Source of the DNA: Streptomyces violaceoruber
GTDB taxonomy: Bacteria > Actinomycetota > Actinomycetes > Streptomycetales > Streptomycetaceae
Length of the DNA stretch: 64,000 nt
Direction of reading: 5' to 3'
NCBI GenBank assembly: GCA_000720805.1
Contig: JODI01000006.1
Location: 106,500-170,499 of the forward strand
The position numbers and the translations under genes are program-made. Below are positions 34,083 through 46,812 of the stretch, one piece after another. How positions within the stretch are numbered: the first letter of the stretch is position 1; each line of letters starts with the position of its first letter. Under the pieces are notes generated by a model. It had not been told where the DNA came from. It was given only the letters and a program-made list of their open reading frames with translations, and searched no databases.

Positions 34083-35660
34083 GTGACAACAGAGGCGACA
34101 ACGTCCGAGGCACACCGGACCACGCCGCACGGGCCCGACGGCACCGCCGACCGCATCGCCGACCTGGAAAGCCGCAGGGCGCGTGCGGTCTCCTCGGCCG
34201 GGCCGAGGAGACGGGGGGAGTTCGGCGCCCGGGAACGGATCGAACGGCTGCTGGACGCCGGGTCGTTCACCGAGACCGGTCAGTTCGTGCGGGCCAGGGC
34301 CACCGAGGACGGGGCCCGCCGGCCGTACGGCGACGGGGTGGTCACCGGGACCGGCACCGTCGACGGCCGCCCGGTCTGTGTGTTCGCGCAGGACTCCACC
34401 GTGTTCGGCGGCAGCATGGGCGAGGCCTTCGGCGAGAAGACGCTCGCCCTCATGGACCTCGCCCTCAAGACCGGCTGCCCGGTCATCGGGCTCAACGACG
34501 GCGGCGGCGCCCGCATCCAGGAGGGAGTCACCTCACTCGCCCTCTACGCCGAACTGGTCCGCCGCAACGTCCAGGCGTCCGGGGTGATCCCCCAGATCTC
34601 CGTCGTCCTCGGGCCGTGTGCGGGCGGGGCCGCCTACTCGCCCGCCATCACCGACTTCACGGTGATGGTGGACGGCGCCTCGCACATGTTCGTCACCGGG
34701 CCGGAGATCATCGAGACGGTCACCGGAGAACGCACCACCGCCGAGGAGCTCGGCGGCGCGCACACCAGCAACGCCGTCAACGGCAACGCCCACTTCCTCG
34801 CCGGCGACGAGGAGGAGGCCCTCGACACCGTACGCGACCTGCTGTCGTACCTGCCCGCCAACAACCTGGAGCGTCCCCCGGAGTACGCCCCCGCCCCGCC
34901 GTCCGCCGACGGCGTGCCGCTGGACGAGATCGTCCCCGACCGGCTCGGGCAGGCGTACGACATGCGCGACGTGCTGCGGGCGGTCGTCGACGACGGTGAA
35001 CTCCTCCAGATCCAGGAGCTGTTCGCGCCGAACCTCATCTGCGCGCTGGCCCGCGTCGACGGCCGCTCGGTGGGGGTCGTCGCCAACCAGCCGCTGCGGG
35101 CGGCCGGTGTGCTCGACATCGACGCCTCCGAGAAGGCCGCGCGGTTCGTGCGGTTCTGCGACGCCTTCGGCATCCCACTGCTGACCTTCGCCGACGTGCC
35201 CGGCTATCTCTCCGGGGTCCGGCAGGAACGCGGCGGCATCATCCGGCGCGGCGCCAAACTGCTGTACGCGTACGCCGAGGCGACCGTCCCCAAGGTCACC
35301 GTGGTGGTGCGCAAGGCGTACGGCGGCGGATACGCCGTGATGGGCTCCAAGCACCTGGGCGCCGACGTCAACCTCGCGTGGCCCACCGCGCGGATCGCCG
35401 TGATGGGCGCCGAGGGCGCGGTGGGACTCCTGCACCGGCGCGAACTGGCCGCCGCCGCCGACCCCGAGGCGCTGCGCGCCCGGCTCGTGGCCGCTTACGA
35501 GAGCACCCACGGCACCCCCTACCTCGCCGCCGAACGCGGGTATGTCGACGCCGTCATCGCCCCGCGCGAGACCCGCGAGCACGTCAGCCGCGCCCTGCGC
35601 ACGCTCCACGGCAAACGCGCGCCGATGCCGCAGCGCCGGCACGGCAACATCCCGCTCTGA
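34083..35660 (+). CDS. Acyl-CoA carboxylase beta (carboxyltransferase) subunit, AccD4/PccB type
   Basis: A 525-aa carboxyltransferase. GTG 34083 follows GGAGG by five bases. It has the full CT fold: RIADLESRRARAV, the N-terminal oxyanion region PVIGLNDGGGARIQEGV, LGPCAGGAAYSPAITD, and the C-terminal half FADVPGYLSGVRQERGGIIRRGAKLLYA, YGGGYAVMGSK and ending RHGNIPL. It transfers a carboxyl group from biotin to acyl-CoA. Substrate length cannot be read, but its position heading an operon with a FAAL and a Pks13-type synthase parallels AccD4, which carboxylates long acyl-CoA for mycolate condensation. No biotin-carboxylase subunit is encoded here; a housekeeping AccA must serve it. It could alternatively make malonyl- or methylmalonyl-CoA. 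Confidence 0.92.
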   Translation: MTTEATTSEAHRTTPHGPDGTADRIADLESRRARAVSSAGPRRRGEFGARERIERLLDAGSFTETGQFVRARATEDGARRPYGDGVVTGTGTVDGRPVCVFAQDSTVFGGSMGEAFGEKTLALMDLALKTGCPVIGLNDGGGARIQEGVTSLALYAELVRRNVQASGVIPQISVVLGPCAGGAAYSPAITDFTVMVDGASHMFVTGPEIIETVTGERTTAEELGGAHTSNAVNGNAHFLAGDEEEALDTVRDLLSYLPANNLERPPEYAPAPPSADGVPLDEIVPDRLGQAYDMRDVLRAVVDDGELLQIQELFAPNLICALARVDGRSVGVVANQPLRAAGVLDIDASEKAARFVRFCDAFGIPLLTFADVPGYLSGVRQERGGIIRRGAKLLYAYAEATVPKVTVVVRKAYGGGYAVMGSKHLGADVNLAWPTARIAVMGAEGAVGLLHRRELAAAADPEALRARLVAAYESTHGTPYLAAERGYVDAVIAPRETREHVSRALRTLHGKRAPMPQRRHGNIPL

Positions 35661-35710
35661 CCCGACCGTCCCCCTGCCCGTCCGTCCGCGACGTGAGGAG
35701 CACTCCCCCG

Positions 35711-37449
35711 ATGGACAGCCGCCGCGCCCCGCTCGCGCCCCCGTGCCGGACCCTGCCCGAGTACGTGCGGCACTGGGCCGAGACCACTCCCGAGCGCCGG
35801 GCGTTCAGCTTCGTCGACCACCCCTCCCCCCACTCCCGCGGCGTCCACCGCACCCTGACCTGGCGGCGCCTGGACGTGCGCGTACGGGCGGTGGCCGCCC
35901 GGCTCGCCGAGGAGACCGAACCCGGGGCGCGGGTGGCCCTGTTGTGTCCGCAGGGCATCGAGTACGTCACCGGGTTCCTGGCGACCCTGGCGGCCGGCCT
36001 GGTCGCCGTACCGCTGTATCCGCCGGGTCTGCCCGGGCACGCCGACCGGCTGGCGGGGGTGCTGGCCGACGCGACCCCCACGGTCGTGCTGACCACCAGC
36101 CGCGCCCGGGCGGAGGTCCGGGACTTCTGCGACCGGGACACCGTGCGGGTCGTCGCGGTGGACGACGTCCCCGACTCCGCCGCCGGCGACTGGCGTGCGG
36201 TGCCGGTGGACGACGACACGACCGCCTATCTGCAGTACACCTCAGGTTCCACCCGCGCTCCGGCGGGCGTGGAGATCACCCACGGCAACGTCGTCGCCAA
36301 CGCCCGGCAGGCGCTGACCGCCTACGGAGTGGACGCGCATCCGGTGACCTGTGTGGGCTGGCTGCCGCTCTACCACGACATGGGGCTCGTGCTGAGCGTC
36401 GCCGCTCCCGTCGTCCGCGGGCTGCTGTCGGTGCTCATGGACCCGATCGCGTTCCTGCACCAGCCGGTGCGCTGGCTCAGGCTGCTCGCCGCGCATCCGC
36501 GCGCGCTCAGCGCGGCACCCAACTTCGCCTACGACTACTGTGCCTCGACCGTCACCGAGCAGATGAAGGCGGACCTGCGGCTGGACGGGGTCGCCGCGCT
36601 GATCAACGGCAGCGAGCCGGTGCGGCCGGGGACGGTCGACCGCTTCCACGCCGCCTTCGCCGCGCAGGGGCTCGCCCCGCAGACGCACTGTCCGTCGTAC
36701 GGGCTCGCCGAGGCGACCGTGTTCGTCAGCGCGGCCCGGCCCGGTGAGCCGCTCAGCCGCCTCGCGCTCGACCGGGACGCCCTCGCCGCCGGGAAGGCCC
36801 TGCCCGCGCGGCCCGACGACCCGAGGGCCGTGCTGCTGGCCGGCTGCGGCACCCCGGCGGGCCAGCGGCTGCGGATCGCCGATCCCGCGACCGGTGCCGT
36901 GCTGGCCGAGGGGGAGGTCGGGGAGATCCAGGTGCAGGGGCCCAACGTGGGGCGCGGCTACTGGGGCCGGCAGGCCGAGACCCGCCGCGCCTTCACCGCC
37001 GGGGCCGACCGGTGGCTGCGCACGGGCGACCTCGGAACCGTGCTCGACGGTCAACTCGTCGTCACGGGGCGGCTGAAGGACCTCATCGTCGTCGACGGAC
37101 GCAACCACTACCCGCAGGACATCGAGGCCACGGTCCAGGAGACGCATCCGGCCGTGCGCCGGGACCGGCTCGCCGCGTTCGCCGTCCCGGGTACGCCGGC
37201 CGAGCGGGTCGTGGTCGTGGCCGAGCACGCACGGACCACCAGCCTGGCCGAGATCGACGTACCGGCTCTGGCGCGGGCGGTGCGCGGGGCGGTCTCCACC
37301 CGGCACGGGCTGCGGCTCGCCGATGTCGTCCTGGTGCCGCCGGGGACCGTGCCGCGGACGTCCAGCGGGAAGGTGTCCCGGGCGCTGACCCGGACGCGAT
37401 ACCTGGAGGGCGCCTTCGCCCCGGCCGGCCAGGCGTCCGAGGTCGCGGG

Positions 37450-37453
<4 letters not shown>
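35711..37453 (+). CDS. Fatty acyl-AMP ligase (FAAL), FadD32-like
   Basis: A 580-aa adenylating enzyme. The ATP loop is YLQYTSGSTR at residues 173-182, the A5 region SYGLAEATVFVS, the hinge RTGDLG, then GRLKDLIVVDGRNHYPQD (to residue 470) and the catalytic Lys554 in PRTSSGKVSR. The YLQYTSGSTR.P.GV.ITH and DGRNHYPQD signatures are shared with FadD32 and other FAALs, which load fatty acyl-AMP directly onto an ACP instead of CoA. GTGAGGAG lies upstream of ATG 35711. The stop overlaps the PKS start (ATGA at 37450-37453), tying this enzyme to loading the N-terminal ACP of that synthase. Chain length is unknown. Confidence 0.93.
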
Positions 37454-41478
<4,025 letters not shown>

Positions 41479-41486
41479 GAGCCGCC

Positions 41487-42419
41487 ATGTCCCACCGCAC
41501 CGTCCCCGTGCCCCGACGCACCGTCACCAAAGCGGCGGCCGCCGCCGGGCTGGCCGTCCTGTTCGGGGCCGGTCGCGCCCGGGCCACCACCCGGCTCGGG
41601 CCCCGCACACTGGACGTGTCCGTCCCCTCCGCCGCGCTGGGCCGCAGCGCCCCTGTGCGGCTGATCCTGCCGTCGAGCTTCGCCACGCAGCCCAGCCGGA
41701 CGTACCCCGTGCTGTATCTGCTGCACGGCGCACACGACGACTACACGTCCTGGACGCGGGAGACCGACATCGAGGCGTTCACCGAGGGCCGCGACCTGAT
41801 CGTGGCGATGCCGGACGGCGGCCCCACCGGGATCCCGACCGTCTGGCGCGACGGGCCCGACTACGAGACCTTCCAACTGCGGGAGGTGCCCGACCTGCTG
41901 CGCCGCGACTACCGGGCCTCCGGCGTGCGAGCGGTCGCCGGGGTCTCGACCGGCGGCTACGGGGCGATGGCGCACGCGGCCCGGCATCCCGGCGTGTTCG
42001 GCGCCGCGGCCTCCTACAGCGGCATCCTCGACACCACCGCGCCCGGCATGCCCACGATCATGGACGCCATCGTGGCCCGCGAGAACCTGACGCCCACCTC
42101 CCTGTGGGGCAACCCGATCCTCAACCTCCTCACCTGGCAGTCCTTCAACCCGCGAGCCCGCGCCCTGGGGTTGCGCGGCACCTCCCTGTACGTCTCCAAC
42201 GGCAGCGGCCTGGGGGGCGGCACCGGTGATCCGCTGCCCGGGGCACTGGAGAGCGCGCTGTGGCCCTCCGCGCATCTCTTCGCCGACGCGCTGGCCCGGC
42301 TGCGCATTCCGGTGACCACGCACTTCTACACCGGGGGAGGGCACGACTGGCCTTACTGGAAGCCGGAGTTCGCCGCGTCGTGGCCGATGCTGGCCGGTGC
42401 GCTGGGGCTGCCCGAGTGA
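41487..42419 (+). CDS. Secreted antigen-85/EstA-type esterase (mycolyltransferase-like)
   Basis: A 310-aa exported alpha/beta hydrolase. A Tat-like signal (PRRTVTKAAAAAGLAVLFGAG) precedes a mature part starting LDVSVPSAALGRSAPVRLILP, comparable with the VPSPSMGRDIKVQF start of Ag85. Further parallels are YETFQLREVPDLLRRDY, GVSTGGYGAMAHAARHP with nucleophile Ser154, SGILD, and GHDWPYW with His286. Ag85 enzymes transfer mycolyl groups between trehalose and cell-wall sugars; relatives in the broader family are plain esterases. ATG 41487 has AGGAG just upstream, overlapping the PKS stop region, so it is the fourth gene of the operon. Acyl transfer of the PKS product outside the cell is an inference; simple esterase activity is the alternative. 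Confidence 0.85.
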   Translation: MSHRTVPVPRRTVTKAAAAAGLAVLFGAGRARATTRLGPRTLDVSVPSAALGRSAPVRLILPSSFATQPSRTYPVLYLLHGAHDDYTSWTRETDIEAFTEGRDLIVAMPDGGPTGIPTVWRDGPDYETFQLREVPDLLRRDYRASGVRAVAGVSTGGYGAMAHAARHPGVFGAAASYSGILDTTAPGMPTIMDAIVARENLTPTSLWGNPILNLLTWQSFNPRARALGLRGTSLYVSNGSGLGGGTGDPLPGALESALWPSAHLFADALARLRIPVTTHFYTGGGHDWPYWKPEFAASWPMLAGALGLPE

Positions 42420-42541
42420 TGTCGGAGCCATGGGGGCACGGAACGGAGCGCAGGGGTCGTCCGTCCAACACGGGACGTCCCACTCGCCCCACGGGTGACA
42501 GCCCACGGGTGAGCCGCTTCCGGGTGAAAGGAGTGTCCGCG

Positions 42542-43768
42542 ATGGCTTTTCCCGCCCCGCACGGCGGCCTGGCCGGCCCCGGAGCCGCACCGGTACCACG
42601 TGAACTGGCCAAACTCCTGCGCGACCAGCTCGAGACGGTCGCCGACGAAGTGGAGGAGGAGGTCCGCAGACAGGTCCCGGAGTACGCGCGGCCGGCCGAC
42701 GGCGCCTACCGGGAGAACCTCAGAACCGGGGTGGTGCAGGCGCTCACCCTGTTCGTCGACCACATCGCCGACCCGCGCGGCCGGGGCGACGCCATCGCCG
42801 CGACGTACTACGGACTGGGGCGCGGTGAGGCCCTGGAGGGCCGCAGCCTGGACGCGCTCCAGTCCGCGCTGCGGATCGGCGGGCTGCACGCCTGGCGGCT
42901 CATGGGCCGTACGGCGGAGGAGCTCGGGCTGGACTCGACCGTCGTGGCCGCGCTGGGCGAACTCGCGTTCCGCACCGTGCACGAGGTCGCCGAGGCGGCC
43001 GCCGCGGGATACGCGGAGGCCCAGTTGCGCAGTACCGACGAGCTGGAGCGGCGGCGCAGGCGGCTGCTCGACCTGCTGCTGGGCGAGGGGCCCATGTCCC
43101 TGGAGGCCGTCCACGACCTGGCGCACGGCGCCCGCTGGACGGTGCCGCGGCAGGTCGCCGTCGTCGCGCTCGCCTCCGGCCCCGAGCAGCGCGAGGAGGA
43201 CCGGCCGCTGGCCGCGGCGGGCGCGCTGGTCGACATGACGTCCCGGCCGCCGCGCATGCTGGTGCCCGACCCGGACGGCTCCGGTCGGTTCGGCCGGGCC
43301 TTCAGCCTCGCGTTACGGGGCCGCCCGGCGGCGCTCGGCCCGACCGTCCCGCTGACCGAGGCGGCCCGGTCGCTGCACTGGGCCGCCCGCGCCCTGGGCC
43401 TGATGGGCCGCGGAATCCTGCCCCGGCAGGGTGTGGTGCGGTGCGCCGACCACCTGTCGACCCTGCTGCTGTACGGCGACGAAGCGCTGCTCGCGCAGGT
43501 GCAGGCGCGGGTGCTGGGCCCGCTCGACACCGTCTCGGCGGGCCAGCGGCCCCGGCTCGCCGAGACGCTGCTGGCCTGGCTGCTGAGCGGCAGCAACGTC
43601 CCCGACGTCGCCGCGCGCCTGCACGTCCATCCGCAGACCGTGCGCTACCGCCTGCGGCAGCTGGAGAAGCTCTTCGGCGACGCCCTGCACGACCCGGACA
43701 CCCGCCTGGACCTCGTGCTGGCGCTGCGCGCCGAGGCATTGCGGGAACCGGGGACGGAAAGCTCGTGA
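42542..43768 (+). CDS. PucR/CdaR-type transcriptional regulator
   Basis: A 408-aa regulator. The N-terminal 150 residues are helical (RELAKLLRDQLETVADEVEEEV, then EALEGRSLDALQSALRIGG). A middle region follows, and the C-terminal PucR HTH (HTH_30) has TLLAWLLSGSNVPDVAARLHVHPQTVRYRLRQLEKLFGD. This architecture resembles FasR of S. coelicolor and MabR of mycobacteria, which control fatty-acid and mycolate synthesis genes; that resemblance is from memory of the families. ATG 42542 has AAAGGAG ten bases upstream. It lies 122 bp after the Ag85-like gene on the same strand, so it probably regulates the lipid operon, as activator or repressor. Confidence 0.88.
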   Translation: MAFPAPHGGLAGPGAAPVPRELAKLLRDQLETVADEVEEEVRRQVPEYARPADGAYRENLRTGVVQALTLFVDHIADPRGRGDAIAATYYGLGRGEALEGRSLDALQSALRIGGLHAWRLMGRTAEELGLDSTVVAALGELAFRTVHEVAEAAAAGYAEAQLRSTDELERRRRRLLDLLLGEGPMSLEAVHDLAHGARWTVPRQVAVVALASGPEQREEDRPLAAAGALVDMTSRPPRMLVPDPDGSGRFGRAFSLALRGRPAALGPTVPLTEAARSLHWAARALGLMGRGILPRQGVVRCADHLSTLLLYGDEALLAQVQARVLGPLDTVSAGQRPRLAETLLAWLLSGSNVPDVAARLHVHPQTVRYRLRQLEKLFGDALHDPDTRLDLVLALRAEALREPGTESS

Positions 43769-43932
43769 ATTCCCTTTCGGGCATATCGTCCGCCTGCAGG
43801 CCGTACTCATCCCGGCACAAAAACCTGTGACAATTCCATAATCCTCCGCCTAACACTCCGACGGGAAAGCGAATACGTTCGGGACGTTCCATTCGCAGGC
43901 GCACCACGCGCCCCCCACGCGGAGGATTCCCC

Positions 43933-44610
43933 ATGCGTATCCGCTTGTGCCTCGCCGCGCTCTCGCTGGCCGGCGGAGCCGGACTGGCGACAGTCGCGGC
44001 ACCCTCGGCAACGGCAGAGACCACGGCAACGACAAAAGCCGAAACTGCTGCCGCGGCCTGCACCGACGTCGAGGTCGTATCGGCCCGAGGCACGTTCGAA
44101 CCGGGTCGGCTCGGCCTCATCGTCGGCGACCCGGTGTTTTCATCGCTCCAGAGGAAAATCGCCGGAAAGACCCTTTCCAGCTACGCCGTGAACTATCCCG
44201 CCGACCTTTCTCTCACGTCGGCCGCGCAGGGAAACCGGGATCTGGTGAACCATGTGCAGAGCCAGGCGGCCTCGTGTCCGAACCAGCGTTTCATTCTGGT
44301 GGGTTATTCGCAGGGCGCGAACGTCGTCGACAACTCGATCGGCATCAGCAGCGCCGGCGCGGTGGTCGGCAGCCCGATCGTGGCCACCCTCCCCGCCGCC
44401 GTCGAACCGAAGGTGGCCGCCGTGCTGCTGTTCGGCAACCCGATCCGGGCCCAGGGCAAGAGCGTCACCGGCACCTACCAGAGCCGCACCATCGACTTCT
44501 GCGCCAACGGCGACCCCATTTGCCAGGCCGGCGGGCTCGACACCGGGGCGCACCTCGGCTACTCCGCCAACGCGGACCAGGCGGCGACGTTCGCCGCCGG
44601 CAAGGTCTGA
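43933..44610 (+). CDS. Secreted cutinase-family serine esterase
   Basis: A 225-aa exported lipolytic enzyme. The signal peptide ends near PSATAET. The cutinase fold shows CTDVEVVSARGTFEPG with the first disulfide Cys, Ser126 in LVGYSQGANVVDN, Asp194 in CANGDPIC and His207 in GAHLGYS, the complete catalytic triad. GGAGG precedes ATG 43933. Mycobacterial cutinase-like proteins hydrolyse phospholipids and trehalose mycolates; Streptomyces cutinases usually hydrolyse polyesters. The first half uses more AT-rich codons (TTT, TCT, ATT, AAA) than neighbouring genes, which may reflect transfer or selection. Its place after the lipid operon and PucR regulator suggests turnover of the operon's product, but is not proof. 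Confidence 0.9.
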   Translation: MRIRLCLAALSLAGGAGLATVAAPSATAETTATTKAETAAAACTDVEVVSARGTFEPGRLGLIVGDPVFSSLQRKIAGKTLSSYAVNYPADLSLTSAAQGNRDLVNHVQSQAASCPNQRFILVGYSQGANVVDNSIGISSAGAVVGSPIVATLPAAVEPKVAAVLLFGNPIRAQGKSVTGTYQSRTIDFCANGDPICQAGGLDTGAHLGYSANADQAATFAAGKV

Positions 44611-44634
44611 GCCGCACGAGCGTGACGGCATGAA

Positions 44635-44668
44635 GGTGGGCCCGGGAGGATCTCCTCCCGGGCCCACC
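44635..44668. terminator. Bidirectional hairpin terminator between convergent genes
   Basis: A perfect 16-bp inverted repeat (GGTGGGCCCGGGAGGA and its complement, two bases between) lies between the cutinase stop (44610) and the hydrolase stop (44686). It can fold on either strand and probably ends both transcripts. Confidence 0.85.
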
Positions 44669-44685
44669 GGCCTGGTAAAGGACCG

Positions 44686-46407
44686 CTACTCGGGGGACCG
44701 CGCGAACCGCGCGAGGTTGGTGGAGACGGGTTCGGGCAGGTCGTTGTTCTGGACGGGCGCCGCGGTCAGGACGTCGAGGTGCTGGTAGCCGTCGGCGATC
44801 ACCGGGTGCAGATCGGCCGGCGCACGGCCCGCCAGCAGCCCGTCGCCCGCGAGCACGGTGAGCGTCGGGTTGGCGGAGATCCCGTCGGGGTGCACGACGA
44901 GCCGCTTCACCTGCGGCGAGGTCGCCAGTTCGATGTCGGTGACCAGCTTGGTCGGGAAGTACTGCTCGGTGAAGTCCAGCGGCTGCTCCGCCAGACTCCG
45001 GGCCAGCTCCCGGATGTCGGTGACCTCCTTGCCGGCCGCGGTGAACGGCGTGCCGTCGGCCGAACGGTATCCGGGGTCGTCCAGGTCGCCGACACGGTCG
45101 TAATCGCGCCATGTGTACAGCGGGCCGTGCGGACGGTCGGGGATGGCCTTGTACTCGGTGCCGAACAGGCCCGGCTGGGCGTCGCCGCCGTTGGCGGCGG
45201 GGAAGTTCTTGTCGGCGATCGGCCCGCCGTCGAAGAATCCGACGCTGCTCTGCAGGAACGCCAGCGGTACGGAGTTGTCGTCCATCAGGGACCCCAGGAC
45301 GGCCGCGTTGGTGAGCCGGAAGTCCTTCACCGCGGGGGTGCCGCTGACGAACGTGGCGGTGTCCTTGGAGAACATGAAGCGGTTGGTGGCCTCGATGTTG
45401 ACGTCGGCGGGCAGATAGCGGGGCAGGTCGGCCTCACCGCCGAGGTCGTCGACCGCGCCCAGGCCCGCGATGGCGAGCAGGGTCATGGTCTCGGGGTTGA
45501 GCAGCACCGGCGCGGACAGGGAGCGCGGGAGCAGCCCGCTGTCGAGACCGGCCTGTACGGCGCCGTAGCCGAGTCCGACGTCGGGCAGGTTGGCGTCGTC
45601 CGGAATGCTGCCGCTGAGGTCGGCCAGCGAGGTGGAGACGGTGGTGTCGAGGGCGAAATAGCCGGCGCACTGGTTCTGCCCGGCGTCGGCCGTGGTGGCG
45701 GGGTCGCCGTCGAAGTCGGCGGTGGCGAAGTAGCCGGTGATCACACCGCCCAGGGAGTGGCCGCCGCACAGCACCTTGTCCTTGCGCACCGACCGGTCGG
45801 GGAGTTCGCCGGTGAGCAGGTCGTACTGGTCGCGGACGGTCTGCTCGATGCCGAGCTTCGCCATCCAGCCGAGGCGGCCGTTGCCGACGTATCCGTCGAA
45901 GGTGCGGCCGGCGACCTGTTTGCCGCGGTAGTAGTAGTCGACGGCGGTGTGCTGGTCGCCGGAGGCGATGCCGGTGCGGTCCTCCAGGCAGTTGGAGCGC
46001 CGGTCCAGGGCCCAGAACTCGATGTGGCTGCCCTGCTCGGCGGCGCGGGCCACGGTGTTGCGGGCGACGCTGTCGAACGCCCCGGCGCCTTCGAGGATGC
46101 CGGGCTGGGCGACGAGGATCCGGTCGGCGTCCGCCGACGCGGCCGGTCCCGCGGAGGAGCGGTAGCGCAGGTACGACAGCCAGTCGCAGGCCGCCGGACG
46201 CGCCCCGAAGGACGCCGGCAGCGGCACCTTCACCCGCACCACCGACTCGACCACCCCGTCGGCGGGCGCGGTCGTCGTCACCGGTGTCTCGGTCCGCGCT
46301 CCCTCTGCCCGGGCCCCGGGGGCCACGGCGGTCAGCGCCCCCGCGGTCAGCAGTACCGCCAGCGCGGCGCTTCGCCACGTACTTCTTCTGCTGCGAGGTG
46401 TGTCCAT
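44686..46407 (-). CDS. Secreted alpha/beta hydrolase
   Basis: A 573-aa exported protein. ATG 46407 opens an N-terminus with basic residues (DTPRSRRSTWR) and a signal peptide ending PGARAEG. The nucleophile elbow is VLCGGHSLGGVITGYFA (about residues 240-256). Other landmarks are RPAACDWLSYLRYRS, SHIEFWALDRRSNCLED, YFALDTTVSTSLADL and, near the end, HPVIADGYQHLDVLTAAP, whose His is a candidate catalytic residue. The length exceeds a bare hydrolase domain by about 250 residues, implying large insertions or lids. I recognise only the superfamily. It is convergent to the cutinase across a shared terminator, so it is not in the same transcript. Confidence 0.8.
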   Translation of the reverse strand: MDTPRSRRSTWRSAALAVLLTAGALTAVAPGARAEGARTETPVTTTAPADGVVESVVRVKVPLPASFGARPAACDWLSYLRYRSSAGPAASADADRILVAQPGILEGAGAFDSVARNTVARAAEQGSHIEFWALDRRSNCLEDRTGIASGDQHTAVDYYYRGKQVAGRTFDGYVGNGRLGWMAKLGIEQTVRDQYDLLTGELPDRSVRKDKVLCGGHSLGGVITGYFATADFDGDPATTADAGQNQCAGYFALDTTVSTSLADLSGSIPDDANLPDVGLGYGAVQAGLDSGLLPRSLSAPVLLNPETMTLLAIAGLGAVDDLGGEADLPRYLPADVNIEATNRFMFSKDTATFVSGTPAVKDFRLTNAAVLGSLMDDNSVPLAFLQSSVGFFDGGPIADKNFPAANGGDAQPGLFGTEYKAIPDRPHGPLYTWRDYDRVGDLDDPGYRSADGTPFTAAGKEVTDIRELARSLAEQPLDFTEQYFPTKLVTDIELATSPQVKRLVVHPDGISANPTLTVLAGDGLLAGRAPADLHPVIADGYQHLDVLTAAPVQNNDLPEPVSTNLARFARSPE

Positions 46408-46564
46408 AGCGGGACGGTAGGGCCGGGTCCGTCGCCCGCTCAGGCGGTGCTCACAGGAATTCAGCTCCTCGGCGCGCCCTTTGTCACCGGGTGACACAGA
46501 AACGGCGGGACCCCGTCCGCTGGACGCGGGTCCCGCCGGAAATCCTCATACGCCGTGGTGCCGC

Positions 46565-46738
46565 TCAGTGCTTGAAGGTGTCCTTCGCCTTCTCCTTGGC
46601 CTGACGTGCGTCGCCCTTGGACTGCCCGGCCCGGCCCTCGGCTTCCATCCGCTCGTTGCCCACGACTCGGCCGATCGCCTCCTTGACCTTTCCCTTGGCC
46701 TGTTCCTTCTTGCCCTTGGCCTTCTGGTCTCCGGCCAC
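46565..46738 (-). CDS. CsbD-family small stress protein
   Basis: A 57-aa highly charged protein read from GTG 46738, with GGAG nine bases upstream. It reads AGDQKAKGKKEQAKGKVKEA, then GRVVGNERMEAEGRAGQ and ends AKEKAKDTFKH. The KGK..Q.KGK..E..G and N..ME.EG..Q patterns are those of CsbD proteins, induced by general stress in many bacteria and of unknown mechanism. It is natively helical or disordered. It stands alone between the alpha/beta hydrolase and the lipid kinase gene. Confidence 0.9.
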   Translation of the reverse strand: MAGDQKAKGKKEQAKGKVKEAIGRVVGNERMEAEGRAGQSKGDARQAKEKAKDTFKH

Positions 46739-46812
46739 GTTCCATCACTCCAGGTCGCACTCGACTTCGGTGTCCGCTTCCGGGTAACCCGGCCGGAATT
46801 TCCCAAACGGTG

